This document shows, piece by piece, positions 19,300 through 31,679 of a DNA stretch of 64,000 bases. Position 1 is the first letter of the stretch. Every line of letters begins with the position of its first letter. The notes beneath the pieces are model-generated. The model was given only the letters and a program-made list of their open reading frames with translations, searched no databases and was not told the origin of the DNA. The stretch spans positions 310,001 through 374,000 of the forward strand of contig JBAIAA010000414.1 in the NCBI GenBank assembly GCA_037893245.1, given 5' to 3'. Source of the DNA: Crossaster papposus (lineage: Eukaryota; Echinodermata; Asteroidea; Velatida; Solasteridae). A program made the position numbers and the translations under genes.

Positions 19300-22235
19300 A
19301 GTGTGCTTGTCGCATCCATTTAACGCTTCCAAATTCTCCGATGTCGTCCATCCAACGCCTACTTGGTCTGCCTCTTCGTCTCGTTTGTGGTCTTGGGGTC
19401 CATTCTGTTATACAATGTGTCCATCTGTTGTCATGATGCCTTGCAAGATGGCCTGCCCATCTCCATTTCTTTGTTTTTATTTCCTGTATGATGTCCCTAG
19501 CATTTGTTTTCTTTCGTAAGTCCTCATTTCTGACCCTGTTCTTTCCTGTAACTTCTTCCATGATCCTCTCCATTGCTCTTTCTGTGACTCTATATGTTTC
19601 TTTTCAAATTTCTAAGTTTCTGTCCCGTAGGATAGTACCAGAATTATTCATTGATTTAAGATCTGACTTAAGTTAGGGAGAGTGGGAGATCCTCGTCTCT
19701 GAGTATGATGCCGAGTTTCCCAAATTTCACCCAAGCTAACTGTATTCTTCTTCGCACTTCACCTGCCGTTTTGTTTTCAAGGGTGTTGTTTTTACCGAGG
19801 TATATGTAGCTATTCACCTTCTCGATTGTCGTGCCATCAACTGTTATTGTATTGTCTTGTAGCTTGTTGCTCATCATTACTTTGGTCTTCTTGATGTTCA
19901 TTTCGAGTCCTGCCTTTTACTCTCTGCACTCAACTTACGAATCAGTATCTGCAGCTCCTAGGGATTATGACTGACAAGCATGATGTCATCTGAAAACCTT
20001 AAATGAGTCAGATGTTCCCCATTTATTGCAATTCCTTTCGATTGCCAATCCAGTTTGAGAGAAATTGGATCACCCTGTCTGGCACCTTTTAGGATTTTTG
20101 AAAGCACTGGTGGTATATAGTATTTTTCAAATTAATTCTGGCACTGGGATCTTTGTAAATAGCTTTGATGAGACGGATATATTTGCCATTGCTGATCTGT
20201 TTCTCCAATGCATCAAGAAGTGACTGATGGTCTAAACTATCAGATGCTTTCTCATAGTCCACGAAGCCTATTAGGCAGATGTTAAAACGATATTATTTCG
20301 CCTTTTCAATTATCTGACGTAAGGTGTGTCGATGATCTGATGTTCTAAATCCTCCTCGGAAGCCTGCCTGTTCTTTTTGGCTGATTATCATCAAGCTGTT
20401 TTTGGACTCTTGCAAGAAAGATTTTGGTAAAGACTTTGTACAGTGGCAAACTGACGGGTCTGTAATTCTTGATGTCTTTCATGTCCCCCTTTTTGAATAA
20501 TACGATGACCTTAGATTTATTACACTGGGTAGGAACTTGTTCCAGTTGAAGGATCCTGTTGAACAATTTTGTCAATATCTTAATAGTATCCTCCCAACTT
20601 TAAAATGTCAGAAGTTAACTGGTCCTCTCCAGAAGCCTTACCTTTCTTCATTTGGTCTAGAGCATTCTGTACTTCTTCCTTCATAATGGGTTGTACACTA
20701 TCGGCCTTATCCCAGTCTTCTTCTGTTCTCCAATTTGGTCTATCAGTGTTGTACAGCTCTTTATAGAACTCTTCAATGTTTTTTTATGATTTTAGTTTTG
20801 TAAGTAACTCCCGTCCCATCTTTTGTTTTCAGTGATGATAACAGTTTTTTTCCTCCCTCTATTTTTCTATTGATGATTTTTTGCCATTTTAATTGCTCTC
20901 CAGCACCTCTTTCACCATTTTGGTTCTGTGTTGTCTCTTTTGCTGCCGTCTCATCTTGCGGATCGTCTTGTTTAATTCTGTATACTCGATCTGATTTCTC
21001 ACTGATGTCTGTGTGAAGGGTTGTGATCTTTTCTTTTTTCATTCAACTTTCGGATCTCTTCTGTGCAACCACTTGTGGCGTTTACCTTCTCTTTTTGACC
21101 TTTAGCTATAGCTTCTGTGCTTCCTTCATGATAATGCTGGTGACTTGCTCATATGCAACATAAATTGGATCATCCTCTACAGAGTCTTCAAGAAGTAAGA
21201 ATCTATTCTTTAGTTCAAGCTGCAATTGGTGTTGCTTGTCGGAAAGCTTTCCCAGATCAATATGTCTTTTCTTTGACTGCTTTATTCTTATAATCCTTTC
21301 CATCTTCGTATTAATCCGTACTATTGCTCTGACGAATGTATGGTCACTGCCTGTGTCAACCGTTGGTATAACCTTCACATCCATTAAGTTTCTTTTGTGG
21401 TCAGTGATGATATAGTCTATCAAGTTATGGGTTGCTGCATTTGGACTTTCCCATGTCCAATATCTATCTTTTGGTTTCTCAAAGCATGTATTGCCAATTC
21501 ACAGGTTTCTACTTGCAACATACTCCAGAAGCCTTCTCTCGTTCCGGTTACCTGTCCCAAATGGGCCTACACCTTTCTTTTCCTCACATTTTCTCACTCC
21601 CACCTTTGCGTTTAGGTCTCCCATAAGTATGGTAAAGGATGTACATTCAGTTGTCATTATCCGGTCTATGCCAGTGTAGAGATCTTCCACTGCTTCATCG
21701 TCATAAGATGTAGTGGGTGCATAAACTTGAATAATCTTCATTGCGTGTTGCTTGTTGATTTGTAATTTCAAATACGCAAACCTGTCTGATATACTTCTTT
21801 ATATTTCAGTACATTATTTTCAATGTCCTTATTAACCAGAAATCCAACTCCGTTGAGTCCCCGTTTCGTTGCAGAAGTTGTGAATAATGTATGGCCACAC
21901 CCACGTAGCTTGATTGGTCTTCGTGTTTCTGCGAGCCGTATTATGTGCAACTTCACGTTCTCTACTTCTTCAAGGAGGGTGTCTAGGTCTTCTTCTGACT
22001 TCAGTGTTCTCACATTATAGGTGCAAATACATAAATCCGTGTGGTTCCTGGTGATGCTTTTTTCAGAGCTGACTCTTCCTTGCTGGTTTGGACCCAGCTC
22101 GTCATACTTTGGCTCGACACCAGAAGGATCACCATTTGCCGGTTTCCTAGCTCTACCTGTTGAGCTGGGCCCGTTATGGTCATGGGCGTTACAGCCGGCC
22201 TCTTTTTTGTCTAGTTTCCATGTTGATGAAGGTTA
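19300..22235 (-). pseudogene. APE-type LINE (RTE-like), near full length but broken by frameshifts
   Basis: Reading leftward on the minus strand: an endonuclease (22013 to about 21110) with LAETRRP, MGDLNAKVG and GSDHTFVRA; a connector; an RT (about 20580 to 19960) with KKGDMKDIKNYRPVSL, FVDYEKASDSLDH, RQGDPISL and FSDD, where FADD is usual; then MNIKKTKVMMSN, YIYLG, and a C-terminal part KWRWAGHLARHHDNRWT with RRRGRPSRRW. The order and motifs are those of RTE-like or related APE LINEs. Several frameshifts and stops separate the pieces, so it is dead. The exact clade is uncertain. Confidence 0.8.
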
Positions 22236-22339
22236 ATTGCCTACTCTACCGCACTGGCAAGATAAATTGGTAGAGGCTGGATGAACTCCTTGGACTCCTG
22301 CCCGATCTAAAGGAGCTCTTAAGTCAGACCTTGGTCTTA

Positions 22340-22745
22340 AAAAAAAAAACATAGGGCCTATACAAATCAAGCTGAAAAACGGAAAATCATGCCTCCCACT
22401 TTTCAAAAATGTAACTCCGCCCATAAAAGGGGCAGAAATAAACAAAAATATTGATTTCAAAAGGATCATTATACTGTTATTATGTATTACAGTCATAAAA
22501 TGTGCATGAAAAAAACTTAATATTGTAATAATGTCAATTTTTTTATTCCCCCCCCCCCCCCCCACTTTTAGAAAACATAGCCCCGCCCCTAAAATGGGCA
22601 AGATCCGAGGTGGGTCCACGTCTAAAAACGATATTTAGGGTATATATAACAACTGTAGAAAATTTCATGCTTTTACCACAAAATGCACAATTGTCCCACA
22701 TTATGGGCCTTAGCAGCTGGACTATGATGTTAAAGATAATTTCAT
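22340..22745. repeat. Inverted repeat arm flanking the LINE/SINE region (right)
   Basis: This is the inverted match of 18400-18750 and contains a poly-C run at 22549. The LINE and SINE lie between the arms. Confidence 0.65.
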
Positions 22746-23820
22746 GTTCTATCACAAAACTGTAGTTTGGGGGTTGATTTTAACTTAGTCCAGTCAGGGC
22801 GCAGAAAATTATAACGTTCTCAATAAATTAACAAACGGAACATCCCGCCATGACAGTCCATAGTCTTCCTGCGCCCTCATTGGTCGAAAATGACGTCATT
22901 GAAAAAGGCTTCGTGGTAACGTGTAGTTCATGCACATTTCAATACGCAGTTGTTTTTTGTGTATTTTTTTAATTGTAAGCTCGAGCGAAAAGGATTTATC
23001 TGCTATTCAGGTTTTTTTTCTTTTTAACAGTGGACTGATTAAAAAATAATAATATTGCCTGCATAATACAATGTATACAGCCAAATAAACAAAAAACAAG
23101 CGACAAATGAAGTCGTTGTTTAAAATGTATTGATAACAATAACATTGATAAATACAAATGTTTACAATAATTTATATCTGTATTGTGAGGTTGGTTTATA
23201 AAAGAAACTGCACTTTTTATCTGAAACTTGAATTTTATCGCTTACATTAACATACCCTGTTGAGGTTATATGGCTTGAATAAAATTGTTAAATTAAACCC
23301 TGAAATTGTTAAAACTTATTCATCTTTGGCATAATGTTCAATGTGCAAACCATTGAGATTTATTATAAAAGTGAATAAAGCTTGTTTTATCTTTGCTTGA
23401 TGTTTTTGGCATAGTTTCTTTGGCATTAAATTATTGTAAATATTAAATTACAATGTATGCCCGCTTCTAACATTGCAAAAACAAAATATTTTAAATAAGA
23501 CATAAATTTTGCTAATATAAATGTTAATGCACATAAATTATATCACTGATAATAGAAATAATACAATCTGCATTAATAAAGTTATATGCTGTTTGTGTCA
23601 AATAGCTCAAAACGTTGTTGGCATAGTTTGGGGCATTATTCCTAGATGTTTTGACAAACTGACCCGACTCGGTCAGACTCGGTTTTGATCTGTTTTAACA
23701 ACACTGACACAAAGTCATGTATATTATTTAAAACACTAAAATAAAAAAACATTTAAATCTACATAGCACGTGCTGCAATACAAAGCACGTGCTGCATATT
23801 CACCAGTACATTTAAATCTT
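22746..23820. other. AT-rich stretch starting with a CRE/CCAAT-like motif; no gene
   Basis: A 20-bp motif GTCCAGTCAGGGCGCAGAAA at 22788-22807 recurs in the same orientation at 24557-24576, possibly direct ends of an old element. ATTGG and TGACGTCA lie near 22880-22900. The remainder is AT-rich without coding signal. Confidence 0.4.
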
Positions 23821-23821
23821 C

Positions 23822-24055
23822 AACTATTTTCAACACTTCTTTGGAAACCCAACTCTAGATCATTTGTCCCAACATGAATCATTACAAATACAATGTCAGG
23901 CCATGGAGGAATAAGAGCAGATGTCATGCTGATGAAGCAGATACTTTCTAAGGTCAGAAATTGTAGTACCGCAAATCAACCAACTTTAGTAGTGATGTTC
24001 TCTTTGAGATACTTTGTGAGAGAATATCCAAGGACAAGAGTTGCCTTTGGCCTTC
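23822..24055 (-). pseudogene. SGNH/GDSL-like hydrolase fragment, frameshifted
   Basis: Across two minus-strand frames one reads ATLVLGYSLTKYLKENITTK, then GTTISDLRKYLLHQHDICSY, then DIVFVMIHVGTNDLELG. The block order (LGxS near the start, HVGTND later) is that of SGNH-fold proteins, which also occur in retroelements. The usual Asp of GDS is Tyr here, and frames break near 23970 and 23910. Function is not expected. Confidence 0.5.
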
Positions 24056-24059
24056 TGTA

Positions 24060-24889
24060 GAGGCTCCCGACATGCTGGCAATGGCTGCGATGGCTGCGGT
24101 GGGCATGGTGGTGGGCATGGCCATGGTGGTGGACGAGTGCTACCTAGTATAAGAAACATATTGGAAGACAGAAATAGGAACTATGAAGTTTAGCACAATA
24201 ATAGTAGTAACTAAATTTATTATTATTAAACAATTTGTTATAATTTTGAACAAAAACATAGGCCTAAGTCGTTTTTATACATGAAAGAAACCTAACTTTA
24301 TCATATAAATAAGGCTACTGTGCAATCACCATCACATCTAGTGCATATCCAGCACATCTGTGCTTGTGTGCATAATGAAATACACGTTCTGCGTATGTAA
24401 AGCCGAAAGACATGGCCGAAAAAGTTGAAATCGCGCGCACGAAAATCGTCGCAAAATACATGAAAAAAATGTCGCCACAGGCTAAATTGTATATCAAACA
24501 AAAGATCATTGCTTCTTTTATCAATGTGTAGTGATCATTTTTGGTAATATTTGTTAGTCCAGTCAGGGCGCAGAAACTAAACACACGACAAAAACATTAC
24601 TTCGAGTGAACAAAATTCTGCCCAAAACACACTGAATCTCGTCATGTTTTATATCATTCAATTCAGAAAATCGTTCGCTTTCCACTTACCACGCCATCTT
24701 GGAAAATCACTGCTTCGTTTGCAACGTGTAGCTCGTGAAAACAAAGCGGTCGAACTCCTGCAATTACTCGCGTAAATCTCGTGGCCGATTTGCGACGCCG
24801 GCCCTGCAAATAAAGTTCGGGATTTGACCTCATTAACGCGTGCGCTGCGGACTGACTGCCCTGCTTTTATTGTTACGAGACTAGGTACA
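24060..24889. other. No gene recognised
   Basis: Short minus-strand frames are present but have no recognisable domain. A motif near 24850 (GCGGACTGACTGCC) is the inverted match of 18075, so this may be part of the 8.4-kb element's inner ends. Confidence 0.35.
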
Positions 24890-25860
24890 ATGGGATAAGT
24901 ACGTGGCTGGAAATGTAATGGTATTTTCAACGTGCAGGTTGTCAGGATCAAACCATTTTAAATGCAGGGAACACGAGCGACTGCTCGTTGCTCACGCAGT
25001 GTCAGTGTGGTGGACATTGTACCGTAAAATGGGAAACTTGGTCAATATTTTCAGACAATTTACAATATATTTCTGCATATTAAACAATAATGTTATATTT
25101 TCCGTGTTATGTTTTACAATAGAATTGGGTTTGAGCCAACAAACATTTTTTGACCGTAAACAAAATCCGTTTGCACACAAAAAACTACAAATAAAAATCG
25201 ATTTGATTCCTCAAACACCCCAGAATTTTCTGAAAAGCTAAAATTGCCCTCTATAAACACAATGAGTTGAATAGGTTTCCAGAAGCATATTGTACGTTTT
25301 ATACTCATTGAAAGAAATTCAGGGTTAGGGCAACTTTGGTCAGATCGTTTGGGGAAACAAATTTTTAAAATATCACATAAAATCCAGTTTGATGTTATTT
25401 TTACAACTCTTTCTTAATCATTTACATAAATAATAAAAACCAAATGTCAAAAAATACAAGTAAAATCATCAACAAAAGATAGTTTTTTGCATGTAGTGGC
25501 CCAAGTTACCCAGCATGACAAAGTTGCCCCATTTTACGGTATGTTTGCGGGTGGGTCACGGTGCACGTTTATTGGTTCTGATGTGAGAGTTAATATACCC
25601 CTTTTCTGTCTCTGGGGTGGAAATTGAATACACCAGTTAAGACATCCGCGTTTTGGTACGTCTGACGGTAATAAAAAAAGTTTTTTTTGCGTGGACGGCA
25701 CTAATAATTATTAGGGACAAACATCCCCTCTGGAAGCTGGTTTATATACTCTATACTTGGTGTAAGTAATTACCAGGCCTATGTGTTCCCTGCATTTAAA
25801 GTGGTTTGATCCTCACAATTACAACCCGCATGTTGAAAATACCCCATTGAAATTCCCGCC
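24890..25860. mobile_element. Foldback element with ~75-bp inverted ends and a nested MITE
   Basis: 24905-24975 (with CAGGATCAAACCATTTTAAA) is inverted at 25785-25855 (TTTAAAGTGGTTTGATCCT). Nested inside is a MITE at 25018-25546 with ends TACCGTAAAATGGGAAACTT and AAGTTGCCCCATTTTACGGTA. Confidence 0.65.
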
Positions 25861-26060
25861 ATGTACAGTACATGTACATATCCCATTGAACCTTTTAACA
25901 ATAGAAGCGGGCCGGGCGTCATTGTAAGAGCCATTGTACACATCTGGCGTGTCAGTCACCAGCGGGAGGAGGGCGTGTATTTACTAATAATTAGAATAAT
26001 CATGTATATCGTATGCCAGGCCTTATTACGAATAACAACAAGCTAAGGTACAGTGCCGAC

Positions 26061-26134
26061 AGTTCATTGGATGGAACGCAAGCACCGCTGACCTCAGGAA
26101 CACTCGCAAGTGCTGATTGGCTAGGCTTGCGTAC
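26061..26134. repeat. Right inverted repeat of the Harbinger-type element, outer part
   Basis: This is the inverted match of 9582-9654, continuing the repeat broken at 17690. Confidence 0.75.
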
Positions 26135-26168
26135 GACTTATTTAGTTCCCGTAGAGACCATCAAAAAT

Positions 26169-26646
26169 AGGGCGCTTTAGTAACGAGACGGTACGCACAA
26201 GGAGACGGTAACGCGAGCGAAAAAAACAAACTCCGCATGCGCCAACCTGAAATCTCTCCGTCCCGTTGATTTTCGGAACGGTACTCGGCCAACATAGCGT
26301 TCGTTCCCTAAACACGACGTAAGAGAGAGAGAGCTGAAAATCAGGATTGCTCGGAGCATTCAAATCATACAAAAGCATGAATTCTTCATCATCCAAAATG
26401 TCAAGAACATATGCACAGACAACTGTCTCTCTGACTTCGTGAAGATTCGCCATGATTGTTGAGATCATGACTAAATTTAAACGATAGCGCGCGCGCGGGA
26501 ATTGGATACGGACTTTGCGTCCCCGTCGCCTTTAGCACCACAGCGAAAGCGCTTAAATATCACGACGGTAACAAGAGTGCGGGACCCGTCACAGTTGGTT
26601 AAACACTCCGTCTCCTGTGCGTACCGTCTCGTTACTAAAGCGCCCT
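26169..26646. mobile_element. MITE with ends AGGGCGCTTTAGTAACGAGA, carrying a transposase-like first exon
   Basis: The ends AGGGCGCTTTAGTAACGAGA and TCTCGTTACTAAAGCGCCCT are perfectly inverted. Copy 2 of the host unit (about 36372) lacks the insertion; AAAT on both sides may be the target duplication. On the minus strand, MANLHEVRETVVCAYVLDIL followed by DDEEFMLLYDLNAPSNPDFQ looks like the acidic N-terminus found in some PIF/Harbinger-type transposases, which would make this an internally deleted derivative. That homology is from memory and moderate. Confidence 0.7.
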
Positions 26647-27617
26647 AAATGCATATGCCGACGGTATTTCACGTCGTCATTGCGGGGTATTGGGATAAGT
26701 TTTCAACAGGCAATAATCGCACCTCGGTTAGGCCTCATTGGTTACGATATCGCCTCTGCGCAAAGATAAGTCGTTCAAATCGGGCGAGGTCATAAGACAT
26801 TCGACATGCCACAGTAAGTTCACAGTTATGGAGTGGTCTCTATACGTTTGATACGTTTTGCATCAGCCGGTACGCATGCGCGTGTCTACTCATGTGGAAC
26901 GATATGACTACTGAACCATTGAAAGATTATATAGTAAATAAAATCACGGAGATCAAAAATACTCCTCAGTCCTCGCATATGCAAACTTGTTAGCGCATCC
27001 TCCAGATAAAGCAACCGACAGGCGCGGTTTTACAGCCTGTGCTAGAGTAGAGCTTTACCCCCCCCCCCCCCCCCCCTTAATGCAATACAAAGTACATTCT
27101 GGAAAATGCGTATACTGGACCTGCGAAAGTTAGAAGCTGACGTCACGTGCGAAGGGTTTAGCCCCCCTAACACCACTATCACACTGGGCATCTGACCACG
27201 TTACCAACTTCCCGATCCAAAAAAATGAAAATCGTGGTACAAATCGTGGTACAAATCATGTAGAACGTGGTGGGACCATGATAATTATTAAAAACGGGAA
27301 TGGTCGTAGTATGATCTGGAAGATCGAGGCAATCCGGGTGTCGTTTCCACTGGCTTCTGCCACACCGAACTATAGTTCTCAAAACGTCCTGCCCCGTTCT
27401 AAACCAATTGTAAAACGGGCTGTACGGGGGGTAGAACGTGTAACTTTGGCCAAATAATGTCATAAATACGATGCTACTTCGTTCCGAAACAGTCCTCAGT
27501 ATGTCCATCTCGTCTTTAACCCGTTCGCAGTCCGTTGGTATCCAGTCCAGATCGGGTAAAATTGCCCTCTCACCTAAGCATGATAACCTAAACAGTGCAG
27601 TGATAGCGACTGCAGTA
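26647..27617. repeat. Tandem 2.8-kb unit, copy 1, third segment
   Basis: This segment aligns with 36372-36640 and then 39221-39925, including a poly-C tract. A minus-strand frame (27508 to 27180; FGQSYTFYPPYSPFYN) has a similar counterpart at 39774-39526, but the two diverge by frameshifts, and I do not recognise a protein. Confidence 0.75.
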
Positions 27618-28295
27618 CGTGCAGGTAATATGGGACTGCAGGTAATATCATGGGACGCATGAATTAAATTCGGCGCCTAATTAACTATAAAGCTTCAGAG
27701 ACAAGAAATAGCGCTCTCAATAGTTGCGATAACTCATTGCCATCGCTGCCAACATGGCTGATTTGTTCGGGAACGGAGATCTCGGTGAAGAAATAATCAA
27801 AATTTGACAAGGTATGTTAAGTTGACAGTATTTTTTTGCTCTGATCTAAAAATAGATATTTCATGGAATGTACTAATATTAAAAACTGACCAGAGGGTGA
27901 GCTGAATTCTTGACATATTTAGGATGCTTATGAAGTGTTTTGATTGTATTGAGGGTGTGGGGTCCTGTGTATAATTGTTTTAGGATTTATTATGCATTTA
28001 ATGGGAGCTCCGGTAGCGCAACAAGGTGCAGGTAATATGGGACGCCATAGATGTGATACAGCGGAATGAAATTGCATTAAAAAAAATTATATTATCATAT
28101 AACCATACATCCCATATTACCTGCACTGCAGGTAATATGGGACCTTTGGTGATGACGTCATAATTTGAATGTAACTGTCATAAATGGATACAACATGGTT
28201 TAAATTATATCATCAAAAGGAAGGGTAGTTGTTACTGATTCCAATAATGATGCAAATTATGCAAATGAGCTTAATGGGCCCATATTACCTGCACC
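27618..28295. mobile_element. Element with ends GTGCAGGTAATATGGG, TA duplication
   Basis: The ends are GTGCAGGTAATATGGG and CCCATATTACCTGCAC, with TA outside each (27616-27617 and 28296-28297). Copy 2 has an uninterrupted site near 41082-41090. Further internal copies of the end motif (near 28027, 28110 and 28128) suggest several nested or rearranged ends. Confidence 0.65.
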
Positions 28296-28440
28296 TACCC
28301 TATACCATGGAGAAATAAGACTTATTTCTCCATGAATATACTAAAGGGACTTCCATGACACGTGGATTCCTCGTGTTGTCTCCTTAAAATTCGCCATGCT
28401 TACTTTGACAGTAGTTGAAAGTTATGATAGAACGTTTATT
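28296..28440. repeat. Tandem 2.8-kb unit, copy 1, last segment with a hairpin
   Basis: This segment matches 41081-41225. It contains a perfect hairpin, TGGAGAAATAAGACTTATTT then CTCCA, at about 28309-28334. Confidence 0.7.
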
Positions 28441-29100
28441 ACTTTCGACTGAATAGGGTGATTTTGACCTCCAACATCGGCTCATTGGACACATTATTGA
28501 GCGCACGGCAACTATTTTGGAAATATGCAAATTATAGACATTATGGGACATTTCTTTCGCTGGCAACATCAGCATTCTTTAATAAGATGTCTTAGGGATG
28601 CTAACAATCATCTTGAAATTTCGTTTTAGGGTGGGGGTGCATGGGAACCCATTTTTCCTGCCGTACTACTATAGTCATGTTATTACCGTAAGAATTATTT
28701 ACAGAAACTGTCCATGAAAGCAACATTTGTAAGCCTCTCCTCTTTTTCTTTCAGGACACGATGAAACTGCTGCCGTCAGCGAAACAATGCAGCTTCAATA
28801 ACATATTTCACCTGATGAAGACTCTTCGATAGTTTAACGAAATCGACTTGTTTATTGTATTTGTCACAATCCTTAGCTGAGACTCGCGCATAAACAACAG
28901 TTTAGGCTAACAGAGTACCGATGATCATTATAGTGCATGGATATTAATCTCAACAAATTGATGAAAGATATTAAATTTACCAAACAGTTATGTAGTACAG
29001 GGTCACATTGATTGACGTTCATATTCTAACGGTCTGCTCTTTTGGGCTATACAAATCCCACGAAAATGAACCGCAAATACTTCTGATAAAACATGTTCTC
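28441..29100. other. No gene or repeat recognised
   Basis: Short open frames only. This is the spacer between the two copies of the tandem unit. Confidence 0.4.
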
Positions 29101-29986
29101 TGATTAGACTAATTAACAGGATATTCTGAGAGTGTTAACATTTATTAAACATAATTGGAAAAGTGCGATCTTAATAGTCTGGTGCATTCGTAGCTTGCCG
29201 AGATGCTTGGTGTACATATACAGTGCTTTGTGGCTTGACATTTTTAAGACATTCCAGCAGAAATGTATATGACAATAAAGAAGCATTCAAAGGCAAAAAA
29301 ACATCAGTGGTTCCAGGAGGGTATAATAATTTTCACAATCTCTTTAAAAGGTTGCGTAGAATCACCTCTATACAAGCGATATAACATACAGCTTGGAGGT
29401 CAGCTAGACGTTTTCATTGGTGTAAAATAGAGGGACATGTATTTAAGTTCGGGGTGATTCAATCAATAAACAAGCACATTTTGTTGTGTGTTTTTCTTCA
29501 GAATAAATTACCAAACCTATTCAAGTTATACCACAATTTCAGGACAAATGGGGGAACAGAACTAGCAGATAATCAAGATAGACTTATATGAAAATATGTG
29601 TCAGTTTTTTTGAAAACGGCGACGCAATGCTTAGTAATATACATCATTCAAAGGCAGTTTTCATTGTACGTCATATCAGGGTTTTGCGTATATTTTGTGT
29701 ACACCGCAGCGAAGGGTTCACTCTATATTACGGCCTTGTAACAAGACTAGGACTCTCAACATTATTTACTACTTTCGGCTTTATTGACCCTAGGACTCTC
29801 GGTTTTATTGACCCTAGGACTCTCAACTTATTTTCCCTACTCTCGGCTTTATTGACCCTAGGACTCTCGGCTTTATTGACCCTAGGACTCAATAATTAGG
29901 ACCCTCGGCTGTATTGACCCTAGGACCCTCGGCTATATTGACCCTAGGACCCCCGACTTTATTGACCCTAGGACTCAATAATTAGG
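29101..29986. repeat. Tandem 2.8-kb unit, copy 2, first segment
   Basis: This segment aligns with 7070-8100. The minisatellite at 29745-29986 is cut by the element at 29987. Later pieces of this copy are 35521-36640, 39221-39925 and 41072-41225. Confidence 0.75.
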
Positions 29987-30030
29987 CATTACCAGCACGT
30001 TGTCGTGAAAGTTGGTACCTTAATACTTCT

Positions 30031-30062
30031 ACACAAAACCCCCGACACCGGGGGTTTTGTGT
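30031..30062. other. Perfect 14-bp stem hairpin
   Basis: ACACAAAACCCCCG, loop ACAC, then the exact complement. It lies just inside the left end of the 5.5-kb element and is probably an end structure; it is not a bacterial-type terminator here. Confidence 0.6.
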
Positions 30063-31679
30063 ACAAACCTTACCAGCTGGATCAGACGGTTATTTACGAC
30101 CCCCATGACAGCGGCCAAGCCGCAAGCCTGGGAGATGACCTTTTTTGGGCTTGGACTGCTGACCGCAGTCTTAAGTGCATATACTTATGGTGTACAATTT
30201 CTATGTACGTGTACATGTACAGTACATATGTACAATTTACATGCGGCTGTAGAAACTATGCACACATGCAAGATTTTACTTTGTCAAGCTTCAGGAATTG
30301 AGACTTCTCCCCCCCGTGAAGTATATTGTTCATGACAAGCATAATGCATTGTTTGTGTATACACTTTTAATCATCCATCGATAAATGATGATTCGTGCAA
30401 ACAACAAATTAAAACTGAGACAAGGTGAACAGTGAAGCTTCAAATGTTCAAGAAACACATTTTGATTTGTTAAATCCTTGTTAGAATTAATATAATATAT
30501 AACAACTGTTTTTAGCGAGTAAACATCACTTTTCTTAATTCTATCAGTTTATAAACATGTTTAAGCTATACGGCGCTCGTCTGTTTGTTGCCACTTCCTG
30601 ACGAGGATACGCCGATGGTCATCTCGATCGATCCAAAATGCGACAAACAGCGATTTAAATTTAAAAGAAAAGGCGGGCATATAGAGATTATATCTTATTG
30701 TCTGATCTGTTTCTATATAGGGATGATTGTCACTTTTGAAACTTGACCTAGTACGACTATTTAAATGACAATAACTCCGCTCCCCAACATCGTATCCAAC
30801 AATCGAGGTGTCAGAATACGCAGAACAAAATTATACATTGTTTTTTTGCTTCGATTAATCCATACCATTTCGAACCGTTAATAATTGGCTAATTTTTAAG
30901 TGTCTCTGTACTTTTTGTGATGAGTTGAGTGTACATGCACATGCATGAAATAATGCAAAATAAATTGACTGAACCTTAATTAAATTAGGTATACACATGT
31001 AATTTAAAATAAATAATAAACAAATGGTTACATATCGGATGCGTATAGCTAAACTCATACAAACACTTTAACTTCAAAATGGAATCTGTCTATTAATTCA
31101 GGTCAAACGACAGGGTAGACCATAGTCAATCTGTTTTCAAAACAACAGGTGGCTGAACTCGTACGTAGTTGCTTCGTGATAGAACAAAAACGAAACGTAA
31201 TTTTTTTCTGGACTAAAGGCGTAATCGTGTTCTTAAAGGGAATTTAAACTTTACTTCATGTGTATAGGTTAACTGAACTAGTTGGTGTCTAATACTTGTA
31301 ATAGGCGTCCCCTTTAATACATTCATAGTTTTTTTTCTCAAACTGTTGCAAACTGCATTGGCGTCTCCATAAGCTTGGAGAAGCCCACCAATTTGTTTCA
31401 TTTGTTGAAATTGTTGTCTTAATCTTTTATGTTCACATTTATTCAGTGGCAATAAATATGAAGATGGATACAAATAAGATTGAGTATGAATGGTTTAATT
31501 GTCCCCAACATGCACCTAAGGCCAACATTATGTATAGCACTAAGTTTTGCGGTGTAAATATAAGTATATTGACCGATAAAGATACAGTTGCCATGACTTC
31601 CGTCCGCATTATTCCAGTGTTTGTTTAGCTGTTCGCTCTTGTTCCGCCGTTTTGTCTTTACTTATTGAACATGTGCAAT
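30063..31679. other. Interior of the 5.5-kb element, no gene recognised
   Basis: A minus-strand frame at 31473-31213 (LNKCEHKRLRQQFQQMKQIG) has a protein-like look but no domain I know. Otherwise AT-rich. Confidence 0.3.

Larger units (their letters stand above)
17691..26060. mobile_element. 8.4-kb element with terminal inverted repeats, nested in the Harbinger right end
   Basis: The left end (GGGACTGTACCGTAGCTTAT from 17694) is the inverted match of the right end before 26060 (AAGCTAAGGTACAGTGCC), and the similarity continues inward for about 75 bp or more, through CTGGCATACGAT and TGACTGACACGCCA. AGT lies on both sides (17691-17693 and 26061-26063), a possible 3-bp duplication. The interior has no recognisable transposase; it contains a LINE, a SINE, an SGNH-like relic and MITEs. 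Confidence 0.65.
9545..26136. mobile_element. Harbinger-type composite element inserted in the tandem unit
   Basis: Copy 2 of the host unit is uninterrupted at about 36345, so all of 9545-26136 is inserted. Inverted repeats lie near both ends: 9580-9778 pairs with 17558-17690 plus 26061-26134, the right repeat being split by a later 8.4-kb element. TTA flanks both sides (9542-9544 and 26138-26140), which would fit the TWA duplications of PIF/Harbinger elements. The interior encodes a Harbinger-type transposase and a SANT/Myb-like partner, the gene pair expected of an autonomous Harbinger. The outermost ~35 bp of the left end has no partner on the right, so the exact termini are uncertain. Confidence 0.55.

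Noticed and set aside
30031-30062. Rho-independent terminator-like hairpin
   Set aside because: No bacterial context and no gene upstream; more likely an element-end hairpin.
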